Source: Timema cristinae
Taxonomy: Eukaryota > Arthropoda > Insecta > Phasmatodea > Timematidae
DNA length: 64,000 bases
Reading direction: 5' to 3'
Assembly (NCBI GenBank): GCA_039000515.1
Contig: JBCFYV010011135.1
Span: 27,848,991 to 27,912,990 of the forward strand
Shown here piece by piece: positions 21,270-33,299 of this stretch. The first letter of the stretch is position 1, and the number at the start of each line of letters is the position of its first letter. The notes beneath the pieces were generated by a model that was given only the letters and a program-made list of their open reading frames with translations, was not told the origin of the DNA and did not search any database. The translations under genes and the position numbers were made by a program.

Positions 21270-21582
21270 TTAGCAGTTTTTGTAGCAAATATTTTTTTTC
21301 AGCAAAAAAATCAAATATTGCTTCAGTAGAAAAAAAAAAGAGTTTAATTTTATTCACACGGTGATGTCAATAGTTGTTGAATATCTGTAATGAGCATGGA
21401 TACATTAGATTAGAATCATTTTAAATGAAGATAAAAAGGTGTCAATAAATTCCAGGACATCCTTAGAGATATTCAACAACTGTTGATAACACCAAGTGAA
21501 GAAAATTAAACTTTGTTTCTATTGAAAAAAAATATTTGATCTATTTTGACCAAAAAAATCTATAAATTCTGCAAAAATACTG
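21270..21582. mobile_element. long-TIR MITE copy
   Basis: Outer TAGCAGTTTTTGTAGCAAAT and ATTCTGCAAAAATACTG, inner ATAGTTGTTGAATATCTGTA and AGATATTCAACAACTGTTGA. Nearly full length and uninterrupted. Confidence 0.85.
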
Positions 21583-22100
21583 ATCTAAAAATAGCAATAC
21601 TAATATTTTTTTATAGCTCTTTTGATCAATTATTTATTTTCACTAAGCAAAAAAAAAAAGTATGTCTAAAACGGTCCCTTAGTGATTTGCAATAATCATT
21701 GGCATATTAATTTTGTAGGTGCTTCCCCCCCCCCCCCTTCCCAAATAAAATTACTAGTAAGGAAATTAAAAGCATAAAACCGTTTGGAATCGTTTTTCAA
21801 AAAAACTATTAATGTGAACAACTGCCGAGGAAAAGTAGCATTATTTAGTCGACTTGACCTTCAACGATATCTTTATGTCTGCATTTGTTTGCCATTACCT
21901 TGTGGAAAAACAACCAAGGTCAAACAAACCTCTAACTCGTGGGGAATAAACAAACGACATACCGATCTTCTTTAAACAAACCTATTGACACAGTCCCAAG
22001 CTTCTCAAGAGCTGTTCCCTTGGAAATATAGGTCACAAGACCAAAAAACAACCTCCGTGGCGTCAGCCCTCAAGCGAGATATACCAACCGTCGCGTGTTG
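21583..22100. other. no gene
   Basis: A C13 run lies at about 21727. 21840-21940 has GACTTGACCTTCAACG. The 63-codon frame at 21784 has no recognised motif. Confidence 0.4.
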
Positions 22101-22104
22101 GCGA

Positions 22105-23270
22105 AGATAGAGGGTGGCACGTGGTCAGGAAGAAAGTATCAAACGCTGTCAGGCCACATGGCTTGAAATACAATGGTCTGTGTCGTTTTGTGAAACTATT
22201 CTCTTCTGTATAAGCTTATAATCCCTTTTCACCCTTAACCTACAATAAGAAATAGGAGGAAAGATAACTACGAAACTTTTTATCTCAAGGTAAAGAGGAA
22301 AGCTCGCTGCTAGTTCTCAAATATCAAACAATGACTGTATTTGTTAGAGGAAACTTCTTATCTCAAGGTAAAGAGGAAAGCTCGCTACTAGTTCTCAAAT
22401 ATCAAACAATGACTGTATTTGTTAGAGGAAACTTCTTATCTGGAAGTAAAGAGGAAAGCTCGCTGCTATTTCTCAAATATCAAACAATGACTGTATTTGT
22501 TAGAGGGAACTTCTTATCTCGAGTAAAGAGGAAAGCTCGCTGCTATTTCTCAAATATCAAACAATGACTGTATTTGTTAGAGGAAACTTCTTATCTCAAG
22601 GTAAAGAGGAAAGCTCGCTGCTAGTTCTCAAATATCAAACAATGACTGTATTTGTTAGAGGAAACTTCTTATCTCAAGGTAAAGAGGAAAGCTCGCTGCT
22701 ATTTCTCAAATATCAAACAATGACTGTATTTGTTAGAGGAAACTTCTTATCTGGAAGTAAAGAGGAAAGCTCGCTGCTATTTCTCAAATATCAAACAATG
22801 ACTGTATTTGTTAGAGTAAACTTCTTATCTCAAGGTAAAGAGGAAAGCTCGCTGCTAGCTCTCAAATATCAAACAATGACTATTTGTTAGAGGAAACTTC
22901 TCATCTCAAGGTAAGAGGAAAGCTCGCTGATAGTTCTCAATATCGAACAATGACTATTTGTTCGAGGAAACTTCTTATCTCGAGGTAAAGAGGAAAGCTC
23001 GCTGCTAGTTCTCAAATATCAAACAATGAGTGTATTTGTTAGAGGAAGGCTAAATCTAGAGCCCTTTTTCATCGAGCCTAGTCTCATAGCTCCGTGAATA
23101 TGATAAAAGAGTCGTGAAAAATGATGCTAATGTCACATTTTCACACATTTGTTTCGATGATTAAAACTCAATATATAAGGTTGTTAAGGAAAGTGAGCCC
23201 TGTTGGAATCTTTCAACTTAATTTTGGCGTGAATGTGTTAGAGATGAACGTCTGTGTGGTGAGTTCTCGC
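22105..23270 (+). mobile_element. 78-bp minisatellite element, copy 3
   Basis: Plus orientation. The head flank contains AGAAAGTATCAAACGCTGTC and GGCCACATGGCTTGAAATAC. The array is 22283-23045. The tail flank contains CTAAATCTAGAGCCCTTTTT and GAGCCCTGTTGGAAT and ends near GAACGTCTGTGTGG. Compared with copy 2, the tail lacks about 45 bp in the middle, yet the last bases still match, which supports a true terminus near there. Confidence 0.9.
22283..23045 (+). repeat. tandem array, 78-bp unit, ~10 copies
   Basis: The variant CTGGAAGTAAAGAGG at 22440 recurs at 22751, four units later. Two open frames (22331-22567 and 22564-22890) are offset by a one-base deletion in one unit. Confidence 0.96.
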
Positions 23271-23575
23271 TTACTGAGATAACACTTATAATCTTACTTA
23301 TTAAATTGGAGCCACTAATTCTAAATTCAAGTGTTTCCTCAATTAGGCTGAGTTATAAGTGGCCAACGCTATATGCCGTTCAAATCATTAAGTAAACTTA
23401 ATCGAGACACTTATTACCTTTTATATGTTAGTTTGCGAGCTCGTCAGGACTAACCGTATATTCACAATCGTCGGAGTAGGGACAAGGAAGCTAGCATTTT
23501 GAGGAAATGAATAGGCATTTACGTGGAAGGAGAAGAGAAAAACAATTCAATAAAAAAATAGAATACCTCTGACAA
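23271..23575 (-). mobile_element. unassigned DNA with a SINE-C fragment
   Basis: Only 23465-23560 is assignable: on the minus strand it has the SINE-C body words CCACGTAAATGCCTATTCAT and TTGTCCCTACTCC. The remainder is unrecognised. Confidence 0.45.
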
Positions 23576-23579
23576 CATT

Positions 23580-23728
23580 GTAAATGAAGAGTAAACGTAT
23601 TAATGCTAGTATACTCTTGACAGATATTTAACAACTGGTGATATCACCTGTGAAGAAAATTAAACTACGTTTTTACTAAAAGCAATATTTGATTTCATTG
23701 TCAAATAGGTTTTGACAGTAAAAACTTG
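23580..23728. mobile_element. long-TIR MITE, one arm
   Basis: Right arm only: TTGACAGATATTTAACAACT, GATATCACCTGTGAAGAAAA, TTAAACTACGTTTTTACTA. Confidence 0.65.
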
Positions 23729-23761
23729 GAAAGCGATAACAGTGTTTAGCGTCTGCTTCCA

Positions 23762-23930
23762 TCCCACCGTAAGACGTTTGGTTCTAGCTGTATTACCTAC
23801 TAAGCTAGGTGTTATCTGGGGGGTGAGACGGGCTCTTAAGACGTCTGGTTCTAGCTGTATTACCTACCTAAGTTAGGTGTTATCTGGGGGGTGAGACGGG
23901 CTCTTAAGACGTCTGGTTAGAGCTGTATAA
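23762..23930. repeat. tandem repeat, ~74-bp unit, 2.3 copies
   Basis: Unit contains TAAGACGTCTGGTTCTAGCT and GTTATCTGGGGGGTGAGACG. Confidence 0.85.
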
Positions 23931-23934
23931 TCTA

Positions 23935-23980
23935 CCTTATTAAGTGCATATAACCCGGACGGGTAGTAAAACGCGCTGCT
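23935..23980 (+). mobile_element. SINE tail fragment
   Basis: AACCCGGACGGGTAGTAAAA then CGCGCTGCT is the common SINE tail without a head. Confidence 0.6.
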
Positions 23981-24164
23981 GTAAAGAGTAGTCACTTATC
24001 CGGAGGAGCCCGTGGCTATGAGCCGTGGACCAAACAACCCTGGGATTGAAAGTTTACATCAAATCGCATGACTAGGGAAATAAAAAGTACAGTAATCTGT
24101 CCTTGAACCGACGCCAAAGCTATCAAAGGAGGTTTAGGGGAGGGGAGTTATGTTTAGTATCAAG

Positions 24165-24385
24165 GATTCCGACACCTTAGCTCAGTCGATAGCGTGTCTG
24201 TATAGTGAGTTAGGGTCCTGTGTTCGATTCGTCATGGCGGAAAATGTATCATTGGGGAAGTGTGGGTTTATCCTTTCATGGTGATGGATTAAAGGTAGGG
24301 GACTTGATGTTGTGCCTGTCGTCGTCTTAAGTTAGATTATAAGGCATATGAAGCCACGACAGGCCTAACAAGCAGGTAGTGGAAA
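24165..24385 (+). mobile_element. SINE-F copy
   Basis: A box-like TTAGCTCAGTCGATAGCG and B box-like GTGTTCGATTCGTC. Head similar to the copy at 12.8 kb. The 3' end is not defined. Confidence 0.55.
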
Positions 24386-24890
24386 AAATGGCTTATATAA
24401 TAAACTGACCACAGTAATTGAGTTAAAATATCAAGGATATCAATTCCTTATTTCAAGGTGCAAAACGTCAGTTGAACATTTAAAAAAAATTAAGTAAAAG
24501 AAGTTTATAAAAGTATTTTAAAGTCTCTTTATACAGGATAATTTACTTAAATACATCCTCAAAGTCTTTTATATTTTGATTGTAAAAAAAATTAGGCTTT
24601 TGACACTAAGATAAATAATTTTGATTCGTCCTGAAACAAACAGAAAAAGTTTTTTTCTTCGATGTCGTCTGTCTGTCTGTCTGTCTACCTCGGCCAGGAG
24701 ACGAAACCATTTTACTGATTGGGCTAAAAATTGGTACCTAAGGTTTTCATAAGGTTCTTATGAGGAGTATCTTAAAATTAAGGGTACCAATTTAATGAAG
24801 GGCAAAATTAATTTTCACAAAATCGACTCTAAATATTTTGATAAATACATTTTATATCCAAGCAAGGTCTAACATTATACACATACAGGA
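24386..24890. repeat. AT-rich DNA with a (CTGT)n-centred dispersed repeat
   Basis: From about 24660: CGATGTCGTCTGTCTGTCTG, TACCTCGGCCAGGAGACG, then a stretch similar to the minus strand at 45.3-45.5 kb. No gene. Confidence 0.55.
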
Positions 24891-24894
24891 TATG

Positions 24895-25372
24895 CAAGAA
24901 ACTGTGCATGTATATTAAAACAACTCCATACTTAATCCATCCTCACTAACTTTCTCCACACTTTCTTATCCTTGAATACTTCCTTCACTCAACAACATCC
25001 ATACACCGAGTCATATATGCTCTTTTTCACACATTCGTCTACAACATTTAGCCACGTCTTTGCATGGCCTACCCCTTCCTTTTGATCCACACACACTCTA
25101 CCTTCATATATTTACTTCATCACTCGATCCATACTCATCCTCTCAACATGTCCAAACCAACGCAATACAATTCTTTTCCATTTACTTATTGGATTCCCTT
25201 TCAAACCTCACTCCTTCAGCACCCATTCATAACTGACTGTCCATACGAGTTTTTACACATACTTTTCTTAGATATCTCATTACAACCACATTCCCCTTGC
25301 TCTTGTGTTTCTCCTGACAAACCCACGCTTCACAGCCATAAAACAATGTTGGAGACTACACTCTTTTATATA
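24895..25372 (-). pseudogene. LINE-2 fragment: C-terminal end of a reverse-transcriptase ORF
   Basis: Minus-strand translation gives, in order and with stops and frame changes, LFYGCEAWVCQEK, VVVMRYLRKVCVKTRMDS, GLKGNPISKWK, IVLRWFGHVERMSMDRV and IYEGRVC. The blocks YGCE-W, RWFGHVERM and the following basic tail are the usual end of many non-LTR retrotransposon ORF2 proteins, downstream of the polymerase. The plus-strand 107-codon frame here is a shadow. The 3' end of the same family appears again near 51.2-51.35 kb. It is inactive. Confidence 0.8.
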
Positions 25373-25419
25373 CAATTTACTATTTAAGATATAAAAATAT
25401 ATTTCAAATAAAATATTTA

Positions 25420-25680
25420 TAGCACCAATAGTTTGAGCTATATGCAAATATACTTTTGATAAAATTATTTGAAAATCTAAATCAATCGTTATGATCTTTG
25501 GAGGACAAAGATGTTTTATCTTTTCTCAATTTCTCTGTAACAGTGTTCCTAGTTCCTAATGCCATAGAGTAAGTAACAGTGTATATTATTTCATTTATGA
25601 TCTTTGGTGTAGTGTTTCTACAACAATGTATATAAATATTGATTCGTTTCACAAATCTTACGAGTTTTTAGTAAATCTCT
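25420..25680 (+). repeat. dispersed repeat shared with 45 kb
   Basis: About 100 bp (ATGATCTTTGGAGGACAAAG, CTGTAACAGTGTTCCTAGTT, CTAATGCCATAGAGTAAGTA) is nearly identical to the reverse complement of 44.92-45.02 kb. Nature unknown. Confidence 0.7.
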
Positions 25681-27070
25681 ATTTTAAGATAAAATAGAGA
25701 GAAATTCTGAGCAGTGCACCGCATCATTTATTTAAAATATATGTTACGATGGACCACAGATACTTTTTTCCTCCTTTATCTAAAATCTAAATTATACTTT
25801 TAGCTTGTATCAATGCACGCATGAAATAATATACATTGTTACAGAAACGTTATATTTGTTAATTTTTTTTCAAATTCCCATTTCCCAACGCTCTATTTAA
25901 AAAAAAATATTGGCCTATAGCTGTGATTTTTTTTTTTATTTAAAATGTTTCAATGAAAGGATATTTTGTATCCCAAAGAGTTACGTAGATATGATCACAA
26001 TTGAAAATTTCGGCTTATGTAAAGGCCCTTGGTCCTGTCGAATGCAATTCCAAAACCTATTTGGTGGGATGGTGGGCGAGAGGGTGAAAGGCATGGCGTG
26101 GTTTCACAACCAACCAAAGTATCCTTCCGCGCCAACAACAACAGATAAATCACGGAAACCGTAGATGGCGCTAGCTACCTGACAGATCTTGCGGAAAAAT
26201 CATACGTTTGGAAATGTAGGTTTTCTCGAGAGTGAGTAAAATTTTTATAGTAGTATTTTAAACACCCCTTCTAAGATAATGTATCAATGTTTATTAATTG
26301 TTACATTTTCTTATTTTTTATTATACAGCCGACAGATTTATTTTGAAAAATGTCAATTTTATTGATATTTGATCAGTGTTAAAATAAGAGGTGTGTATAT
26401 AGAAAGTATAACTTAATCAACATGCTTATATTCTTGTGCAAACCATCTCCGAAAATAAGATTTGTAAAATAATAAAAATTCTTGAAGATGACCATTTGTT
26501 GCCATGGCTCTGCATTTCCACGCCAAATGTAAAAGGTCAATCGCCTGGAGTAACCATCGTCATTTTCATGGGAAAACGGGATTATTTCGTTGATATTGTT
26601 AAAAAAGTGCCTGGATACAAATTTTAATCAAAATAGTTAAAAATAATCTTTGTAAAATTAATTTTGTATCTCTCTTTTCATCCTTAATAAAACTACCCTT
26701 CATTTTAGGGTTAGATAGATACTTTCCAAAAACTTATCTAAAAAACATTATGAAAACCTTCGATACCAAATTTTAGTTTTATTAATAAAATTGTATCGGT
26801 ATTAAGTCAAGAAACGGATGTACGGACAGAAAGATGGTGTCACAAAAATAATTTTTTGAGTTTAAAGGATAGTTCAAGAGAGAGAAAGAGACATTCTACA
26901 GACACTTATAAAAACAAAGGTATTATCTCTTAACTGTCACTTACAGACAATATATAATGCACTTACAACCGGAAAGCAGATAACTTAAAATAGAGTGCAT
27001 GTCTTATAATTGATCCACTCACCTCAAGCTAATTAGGGGTTGCATCTAAGGTAGGACTAATGAGGTGAGC
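25681..27070. other. AT-rich, no convincing gene
   Basis: Short frames at 25910-26164 and 26436-26627 have no domain I recognise. The second is AT-biased and lacks flanking exons I can see. Confidence 0.4.
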
Positions 27071-27074
27071 AATT

Positions 27075-27990
27075 AAGGTGGAAACCCTGGTAAACGAAGA
27101 GTTACCACACATACTTTAAGTTCTAACACAATATTTAATTCCGCGTTGTGTTATTTCAAAATATGATTTACAACATAATAAAGGAGAAAGATTCCAACAG
27201 AGCTCTTTTTATTTAACAAACCCATAGTTTTATTTATAGAAACAAATGTGTGAAAATGTGACTAACTCATTTTCAACACCTTTTTAATCATATTATAGGA
27301 GCTATGAGACTAATCTTGATGAAAAAGGGCTCTAGATTTGGCCTTCCTCTAACAAATACAGTCATTGTTTGATATTTGAGAACTAGCAGCGAGCTTTCCT
27401 CTTTACCTTGAGATAAAAAGTTTCCTCTAACAAATACAGTCATTGTTTGATATTTGAGAACTAGCAGCAAGCTTTCCTCTTTACCTTGAGATAAGAAGTT
27501 TCCTCTAACAAATACAGTCATTGTTTGATATTTGAGAACTAGCAGCAAGCTTTCCTCTTTACCTTGAGATAAGAAGTTTCCTCTAACAAATACAGTCATT
27601 GTTTGATATTTAAGAACTAGCAGCGAGCTTTCCTCTTTACCTTGAGATAAGAAGTTTCCTTTAACAAATACAGTCATTGTTTGATATTTGAGAACTAGCA
27701 GCGAGCTTTCCTCTTTATCTGGAGATAAGAAGTTTCCTCTAACAAATACAGTCATTGTTTGATATTTGAGAATTAGCAGCGAGCTTTCCTCTTTACCTTG
27801 AGATAAAAAAATTTCGTAGTTTTCTTCCCCTTTTTCTTATTGACATAAGAAAGGGTGGTTGTAAGTGAAGGGCTAAAGGGTGTATAATCTTAGACAGAAT
27901 TGAGAAGTAGTTCGATAAAACGACACAAACCATCGTATTTTAAGTCGTATGACCTGAAATGATTGATACTTTCTCGCTGACGGAGGTGGA
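27075..27990 (-). mobile_element. 78-bp minisatellite element, copy 4
   Basis: Tail flank 27075-27340 (CAACAGAGCTCTTTTTATTT, AAAAAGGGCTCTAGATTTGG), array 27340-27810 with six units, head flank 27811-27990 ending ACTTTCTCGCTGACGGAGG. The flanks align well with copies 2 and 3. Confidence 0.9.
27340..27810 (-). repeat. tandem array, 78-bp unit, 6 copies
   Basis: Two adjacent units share AGCAGCAAGC in place of AGCAGCGAGC, a sign of recent neighbour duplication. Confidence 0.96.
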
Positions 27991-28262
27991 AGCCTTGATG
28001 CGACGAGGCCTGTAAATGCAGTGAAGCAGTTGCATTCTGTTCAAGTATTTAAACATAGATTAAGGGGTTCGCCTACTGAAGCAAGCATATTATATACTAA
28101 AGTGCCTTTTTTTTTCGGATTAGCTTACAACTTAAATTTTCAACCAAATCAAATGTAACAATTAAATATCCTTTAGCCAAACGCGCACTCTTGAAGTATG
28201 TCTCAAAATTATAGTGTTTTAATTGTGTAACAAAACTTAGGACGTAGATAGTAAAGTTACTT
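27991..28262. other. unassigned sequence
   Basis: AT-rich. Nothing recognised. Confidence 0.4.
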
Positions 28263-28265
28263 TTT

Positions 28266-28755
28266 TTTAAAGCCGATGACGGGGAGATTTGGGTTCGAAT
28301 CTAGGTTGGGTGTACTGAAAATGATTTTTTTTTCAAAATGATTACCCACGTTCTCTTTCTCTCTTTCCACGCAAATGCGTCTAATCTTCATCCCTAGCCA
28401 CACAAGTGTAATTAGTACATTATTATTATTAGCACCGCGTCTTACTACCCGTTCGGGTTATACGCACTTACGCTAATGTGTAATGGTAGGGTGATAGTGA
28501 GATGAAATGGAGGACCTACAGTTTAACGTGGAATCCGAACCACGGTGGAGGCCTGGCATTCCTCACATTCACAAGATGTCTTGTCAGAGGTGAAGGAAGG
28601 GTTTGGTAATCAGATAAATCTTTGCCGGGACCGAGGATCGAACCCCGGCCGCCAGCATAGAAGTCTGACACCTTACCCCTAGACCACCAGGTCACCAATT
28701 AGTACATAAGCGTACCAGTATAATACAAATGGGTAGTAAGACGTGGTGCTGATTA
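28266..28755 (+). mobile_element. SINE-C interrupted by SINE-A
   Basis: Left part 28266-28420 has a B box (GGGTTCGAATCTAGG) and body. Right part 28708-28755 has the tail (AAATGGGTAGTAAGACGTGG). The head 5' of the B box is missing. Removing SINE-A and one target-site copy rejoins the body to the tail. Confidence 0.88.
28421..28696 (-). mobile_element. SINE-A inserted in SINE-C
   Basis: Flanked by AATTAGTACAT at 28410-28420 and 28697-28707, an 11-bp target-site duplication. Full head, body and tail, with a 16-bp gap in the body where other copies read TTGTGATTAATACACG. Confidence 0.96.
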
Positions 28756-29039
28756 CATCAGGCTATCAAGACAGGAACAATTGTGGAAGAAGCACCCCTC
28801 TGCCCTTTTCCCACCCCCACCACCTAATCAAACAAGATTGAAGGAGACACAAGTGCGAAGGCGGATAGAAAGGGTCCGATGATTGAACTATTTTATCAGC
28901 GTCCTTGGTGTCTCGTACCGTTACCTGACAATAGAATGAGGGGGAGGGGAGAGGAAGGAAGTAAAAGGATGAGAATTAGTACATTGGTAACCCCCAACCA
29001 GCCCACGGCGAGGCCAAATCTGACGGGGTGATTGAGGCT

Positions 29040-29135
29040 GTACCGTGATATCCTCCGCGGCCAACAAGTACCGTGATATCCTCCACGGCCAACAAGTACC
29101 GTGGTATCCTCCGTGGCCAACAAGTACCGTGGTTT
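29040..29135. repeat. tandem repeat, 28-bp unit, 3+ copies
   Basis: Unit TACCGTGATATCCTCCGCGG plus CCAACAAG. Flanking 28756-29039 and 29136-29740 hold no gene. Confidence 0.9.
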
Positions 29136-29745
29136 GAGGTCCGACCATAGTTAAGGGAAATTATGCCGGCTTACCGCGTTCACGAACATATTTATCATAG
29201 GTATTGTGATGAAATAGATTATTCATTTCATAATAATTAAAGTCAAAATGTTCCCTCCCACCTCTTGATATAATTCAAATTAATGAATAATTTCAGAATT
29301 TAAAACTCAATACATCCATCACATGTGTTAGAAAAACCTTCCCACACACACACACACCTAATAGTCATTTATTTATTTTGTATGTTGTTTACAAATATTC
29401 TCCTTTGTTCACTGTCCCACATACTTTTTTTTTGTGAATACTTGTAAGACATAACAAATTTTGAAAACACACACTCACTCTCTCTATCTCCTGGAACCTG
29501 ACGGAAGAGATGATGCAAACACGATTCAACCAAAATGAAAAAAAAAGCCAGAACGATTTCTTTTTTCGAATAAAAATTCTGGGTCAAATTTTATTTTTAT
29601 TAAATAAACATAATTTTCTTCTTCCTCACGCCGGGATCTCAAAGAAGATCCTTACAAGTGAATCACATAACCATAGCCGGACATCATACAACAGCCAAGA
29701 AACCACTTATTACACTATGCGAGAGACATTTATACAATCATAATT
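29136..29745. other. AT-rich, no gene
   Basis: A (CA)n run lies at about 29345. Overlapping opposite-strand frames at 29369-29743 lack any recognisable domain. Confidence 0.4.
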
Positions 29746-29754
29746 AGGATCAGA

Positions 29755-30440
29755 CTGGTTATGTAGTATTAGCTGATATCTAGGTCTATTAGCTTGTAAT
29801 CCTGCTATCAATATAAATTTAGGAGCTAGTGCTGGTGTGTAGTATTAGAATACTGATCCTAGGTTAGTTAGTTGTAAGTCCTGTTATCCAATAGTAAATT
29901 CTAGGAGCTAGTGCTGGTTGTGTAGTATTAGACTTGTTCCTAGGTCTAGTTAGTTGTAAGTCCTGCTATCCAACTAGTAAATCTCTAGGAGCTAGTGCTG
30001 GGTGTGTAGTATAGAAGTTCTGTCCTAGGTTAAGTTAGTTTGTAAGTCCTGTTATCCAACTAGTAAATCTCTAGGAGCTAGTGCTGGGTGTGTAGTATAG
30101 ACGTGCTGTCCTAGGATTAAGTTAGTTTGTAAGTCCTGCTATCCATTAGTAAATCTCTAGGAGCTAGGCTGGGTGTGTAGTAATAGACGTGCTGTCCTAG
30201 TTAGTTAGTTTGTAAGTCCTGTTATCCAACTAGTAAATATCTAGGAGCAAGTGCTGAGGTGTGTAGTATTAGACGTGCTGTCCTAGGTTAGTTAGTTTGT
30301 AAGTGCTGTTATCCAATTATTAAATATCTAGGAGCTAGGGTTGGGTGTGTAGTATAGAACCTACTGACCTAGTTTAAGTTAGTTTGTAAGTCCTATCCGA
30401 TTAGTAAATATCTAGGAGCTAGGACTGGGTGTGTGGGGTT
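29755..30440. repeat. 87-bp minisatellite, locus 1, ~8 degenerate units
   Basis: Unit words: TCTAGGAGCTAGTGCTGG, GTGTAGTATTAGACGTGCTG, TTAGTTTGTAAGTCCTG. The same family is at 59.08-59.62 kb. Unit lengths vary here because of many small indels. Confidence 0.92.
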
Positions 30441-30613
30441 AGAGTTTAAGTCTATAACAACCCTAACATTTTATACAATATTTTATCCACGCAAATATTT
30501 TTTTAATAATGCGCCAATTTAAAAAAAAACAGTGTAATTCTCAATATGGATAACCACATCTAAATGCACCCGCACCGTTATATCCCAATCCGAGTAGAAG
30601 ATAATCTCACCAG

Positions 30614-31448
30614 CAGTGGCGGCTCGTGTATAGGCACTGCGGAACTGCAGCACCCCCTATTTCCACTTGATATTATCGATAACTTTTAATATAATGAGTC
30701 CATTTTTCTTTAATTCTTTCTATTTATTTTTGTAGTACTATATATAATTTCTTAAGCTTAATGTCAGTACTTCAGTAGCCATCCCCCAATCTACGAAAAA
30801 TATAAAAAAAAATTTATGGAACTGTGCGCTTCACAGTCCAGCGACGTGGTGTTTGACTTTGTGCGCATGCGCACATAGGAGTGGTATAGGGAGGAAGGTG
30901 GGACTGCCAGTTAGAAAAGCACTGTTGCCCTCGCAGTGCCGGCTCTGGCGTGATGGTGGAAGGAAGGTTTTTTTTTTACTCAGCGTGTGTTGTGCTTAAA
31001 AGCCGTTACCATTTTCTTAAATGTGATAAAGTGTAGAAGAGTGTAGAATTAGATTATTATTCTGCTTCCAGCTATTATATTTGAATCTTTTTTTTTCGGT
31101 TCTTTTATTTGACAGAAAGACTAAAATGCACTTGCAGTACTTTCAATGGAGAAAAATTTCCTCAATTGTCATCCAGAGATGAAGGAAAAAATTATTGAAC
31201 TTTTTGCGCAAATTAAAACAAAAATAATGGATTTAATTCTCAAATGAATAGATCAAGTTTGAATGTAACAATTTAAGTTAAAGTAAATAAAAGATGTTTT
31301 GTTTTTATTTTGTTAAGATTTTATCAAGTTCCTGAATACATTTTCTTTTCATACATGTTTTTTTTTTTCCTTTTACACAATTTTAAAACAAAAGCTAAAC
31401 ATTTTCTGGAAGAGCACCCCCACTAATTTTAGCTACAAGCCGCCACTG
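30614..31448. mobile_element. non-autonomous hAT-like element
   Basis: Ends CAGTGGCGGCTCGTGTATAG and AGCTACAAGCCGCCACTG are inverted matches of hAT type. GCACCCCCT and AGCACCCCCAC sit just inside each end. Flanking 8-mers do not match well, so the duplication has decayed. A short plus-strand phrase (CHPEMKEKIIELFAQIK) may be a coding relic but I cannot place it. Confidence 0.7.
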
Positions 31449-32060
31449 GTCAAAATACAAGTTAAATCTTACGAAACATTTTGGAAGCCATGAAGGTCTA
31501 CACAACAATAAATAGACACGTACGTTATGTGACCATGTAAACGGCGTTTTGTCCTTCCATTTATGAAGAGATAAGCATAAGTAACCGATTAGTGTTGTCC
31601 TTGGGAATAGCAAAGATTCACCAGAACAAAAAAAAAAAATTGTTTTGCGTTGTGCTTCTGTTAAAGAGAATTTACATGACACGATCAGATAAATAAAAAA
31701 AAGGTATATAGTCAATATACATGTTAAAAGGAAGGGCTCTGTCTTACTTACATAACAAAAAGTTCACAAGACTCGATCAGATAAAAAAATTAAAAAAATA
31801 AATCTAGTCTTAGTACAAAATTGTTATACAACTCACAAACTTTCAAAATAATTCTAAAAATATCAATTTTTTATGCACAAATACCCTCAGTAAAAGGAAG
31901 GTCTTAGAATTACCTTATTAAAGAAAGTTTAATTGTTACAATCGGATAAAAACTTAAGCTGTCCCTGGCTCTTAAGTAGTCAACATATATGGTAAAAGGA
32001 AGCTCTCGGATTTAGGTACATATAATAATATTATTATTATCATTATTACGATCATCATTA
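31449..32060. other. AT-rich, no gene
   Basis: Diverged internal duplications of GATCAGATAAA/AAAGGAAGG words. The 106-codon minus frame at 31395-31715 partly overlaps the hAT end and is not credible. Confidence 0.4.
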
Positions 32061-32061
32061 T

Positions 32062-32361
32062 CATATTATTATTATTATTTAATTAGCACCACGTCTTACT
32101 ACCCCGTTCGGGTTATACGCACTTATCTAATGTGTAATGGTAGGGTGATTGTGAGATGAAATGAAGGACCTACAGTTTAACGTGGGATCCGAACCACGGT
32201 GGAGGCCTGGCATTCACACATTCACAAGTTGTGATTAATACACGTCTTGTCAGAGGTGAAGGAAGGGTTTGGTAATCAGATAAATCTGTGCCTGGACTGA
32301 GGATTGAACCCCGGACCCCAGCACAGAAGTCCAACACCTAACCTCTAGACACCAGGTCACC
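32062..32361 (-). mobile_element. SINE-A, full length
   Basis: Complete but with several single-base deletions. The tail ends in (ATT)n that merges with a longer microsatellite to the left. Its head abuts a plus-strand SINE-C. Confidence 0.93.
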
Positions 32362-32363
32362 CA

Positions 32364-32595
32364 ATGGCAGAATGATAAGGCTGCTCAAGATGGAGAAATC
32401 TGGGTTCGAATTTCAGTCAGGTCTAACAAGAATGGCTTTTTTTTCTTCTTCTTCTTGGACAAATGGTTTCCCACTCTCCTTCCAAGCTAATACGGTTAGA
32501 TTACCTCTAATAGTTCTTCCTTCCTCATCCCTACCCCATTAGATTAAAATTTCATATATACGTAAAAACTGAACCGGTGGTAAGACGGTATGAAC
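32364..32595 (+). mobile_element. SINE-C copy
   Basis: Head AATGGCAGAATGATAAGGCT, B box GGGTTCGAATTTCAG, a (TTC)n expansion in the body, tail ACTGAACCGGTGGTAAGACG. Confidence 0.75.
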
Positions 32596-33102
32596 AAAAA
32601 TAAAATTACATTATTCATCTATTTAAATAATTATGTAATGATAAATTATACAGTAATCCATTAGTATTATTTGAAGCTTTTAATAAATAAATAAATAGAT
32701 GGACTTTTTAATTAATATTCCATACAAGACATATTTCTACGTTTATACGTTGATAATATCTTTGTGATGAAGTCAACAATGCTCATTTTTATTATATAAT
32801 TTCTTGAACGCGTAATTTTACTCTTTTAATATATATCGAACGGATTTTATCGATTAATAAAAGTATAGGATATTTTGTTGCTGTATCAAGTTTAAAACAA
32901 ATGCTTTCTTTGTGTATCATTTAGTATTTTTATTAAATTAACAGAAATCCTTGCACTAAAGTTTAACTATATCTTCCCTAGAAAAAGTTAATTCTAATTC
33001 ATATTGCAATATATTCCTGTATTTATAAAGTGAAACTTAAAATATCCGGATTAAAATAAAATATATTATATATAATACAATTTAACTATAATTGAACAAA
33101 TG
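32596..33102. other. AT-rich, no gene
   Basis: Nothing recognised. Confidence 0.45.
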
Positions 33103-33282
33103 AAAACATATCAACAGTTGTTGAATATCTGTCAAGGGTTGTCCTGGAATTTAATGACAACTTTTTATCTTAATTTAAAAAGTTTCTCATCTAATACCGC
33201 TATGCTCTTTGACAGATATTCAACAACTGTTGATATCACTGTGGGGAAAAATATTAAACTATTGTTTCTAGTAAAGCTGTAT
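33103..33282. mobile_element. long-TIR MITE copy
   Basis: Clean opposed arms ATCAACAGTTGTTGAATATC and GATATTCAACAACTGTTGAT. The left arm is cut short. The MULE begins 18 bp after the right arm. Confidence 0.85.
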
Positions 33283-33299
33283 CCTATATATTATTTCTG

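Noticed and set aside
26436..26627. 63-codon frame as a small gene
   Set aside because: No known domain, AT-rich surroundings and no visible splice or promoter context.
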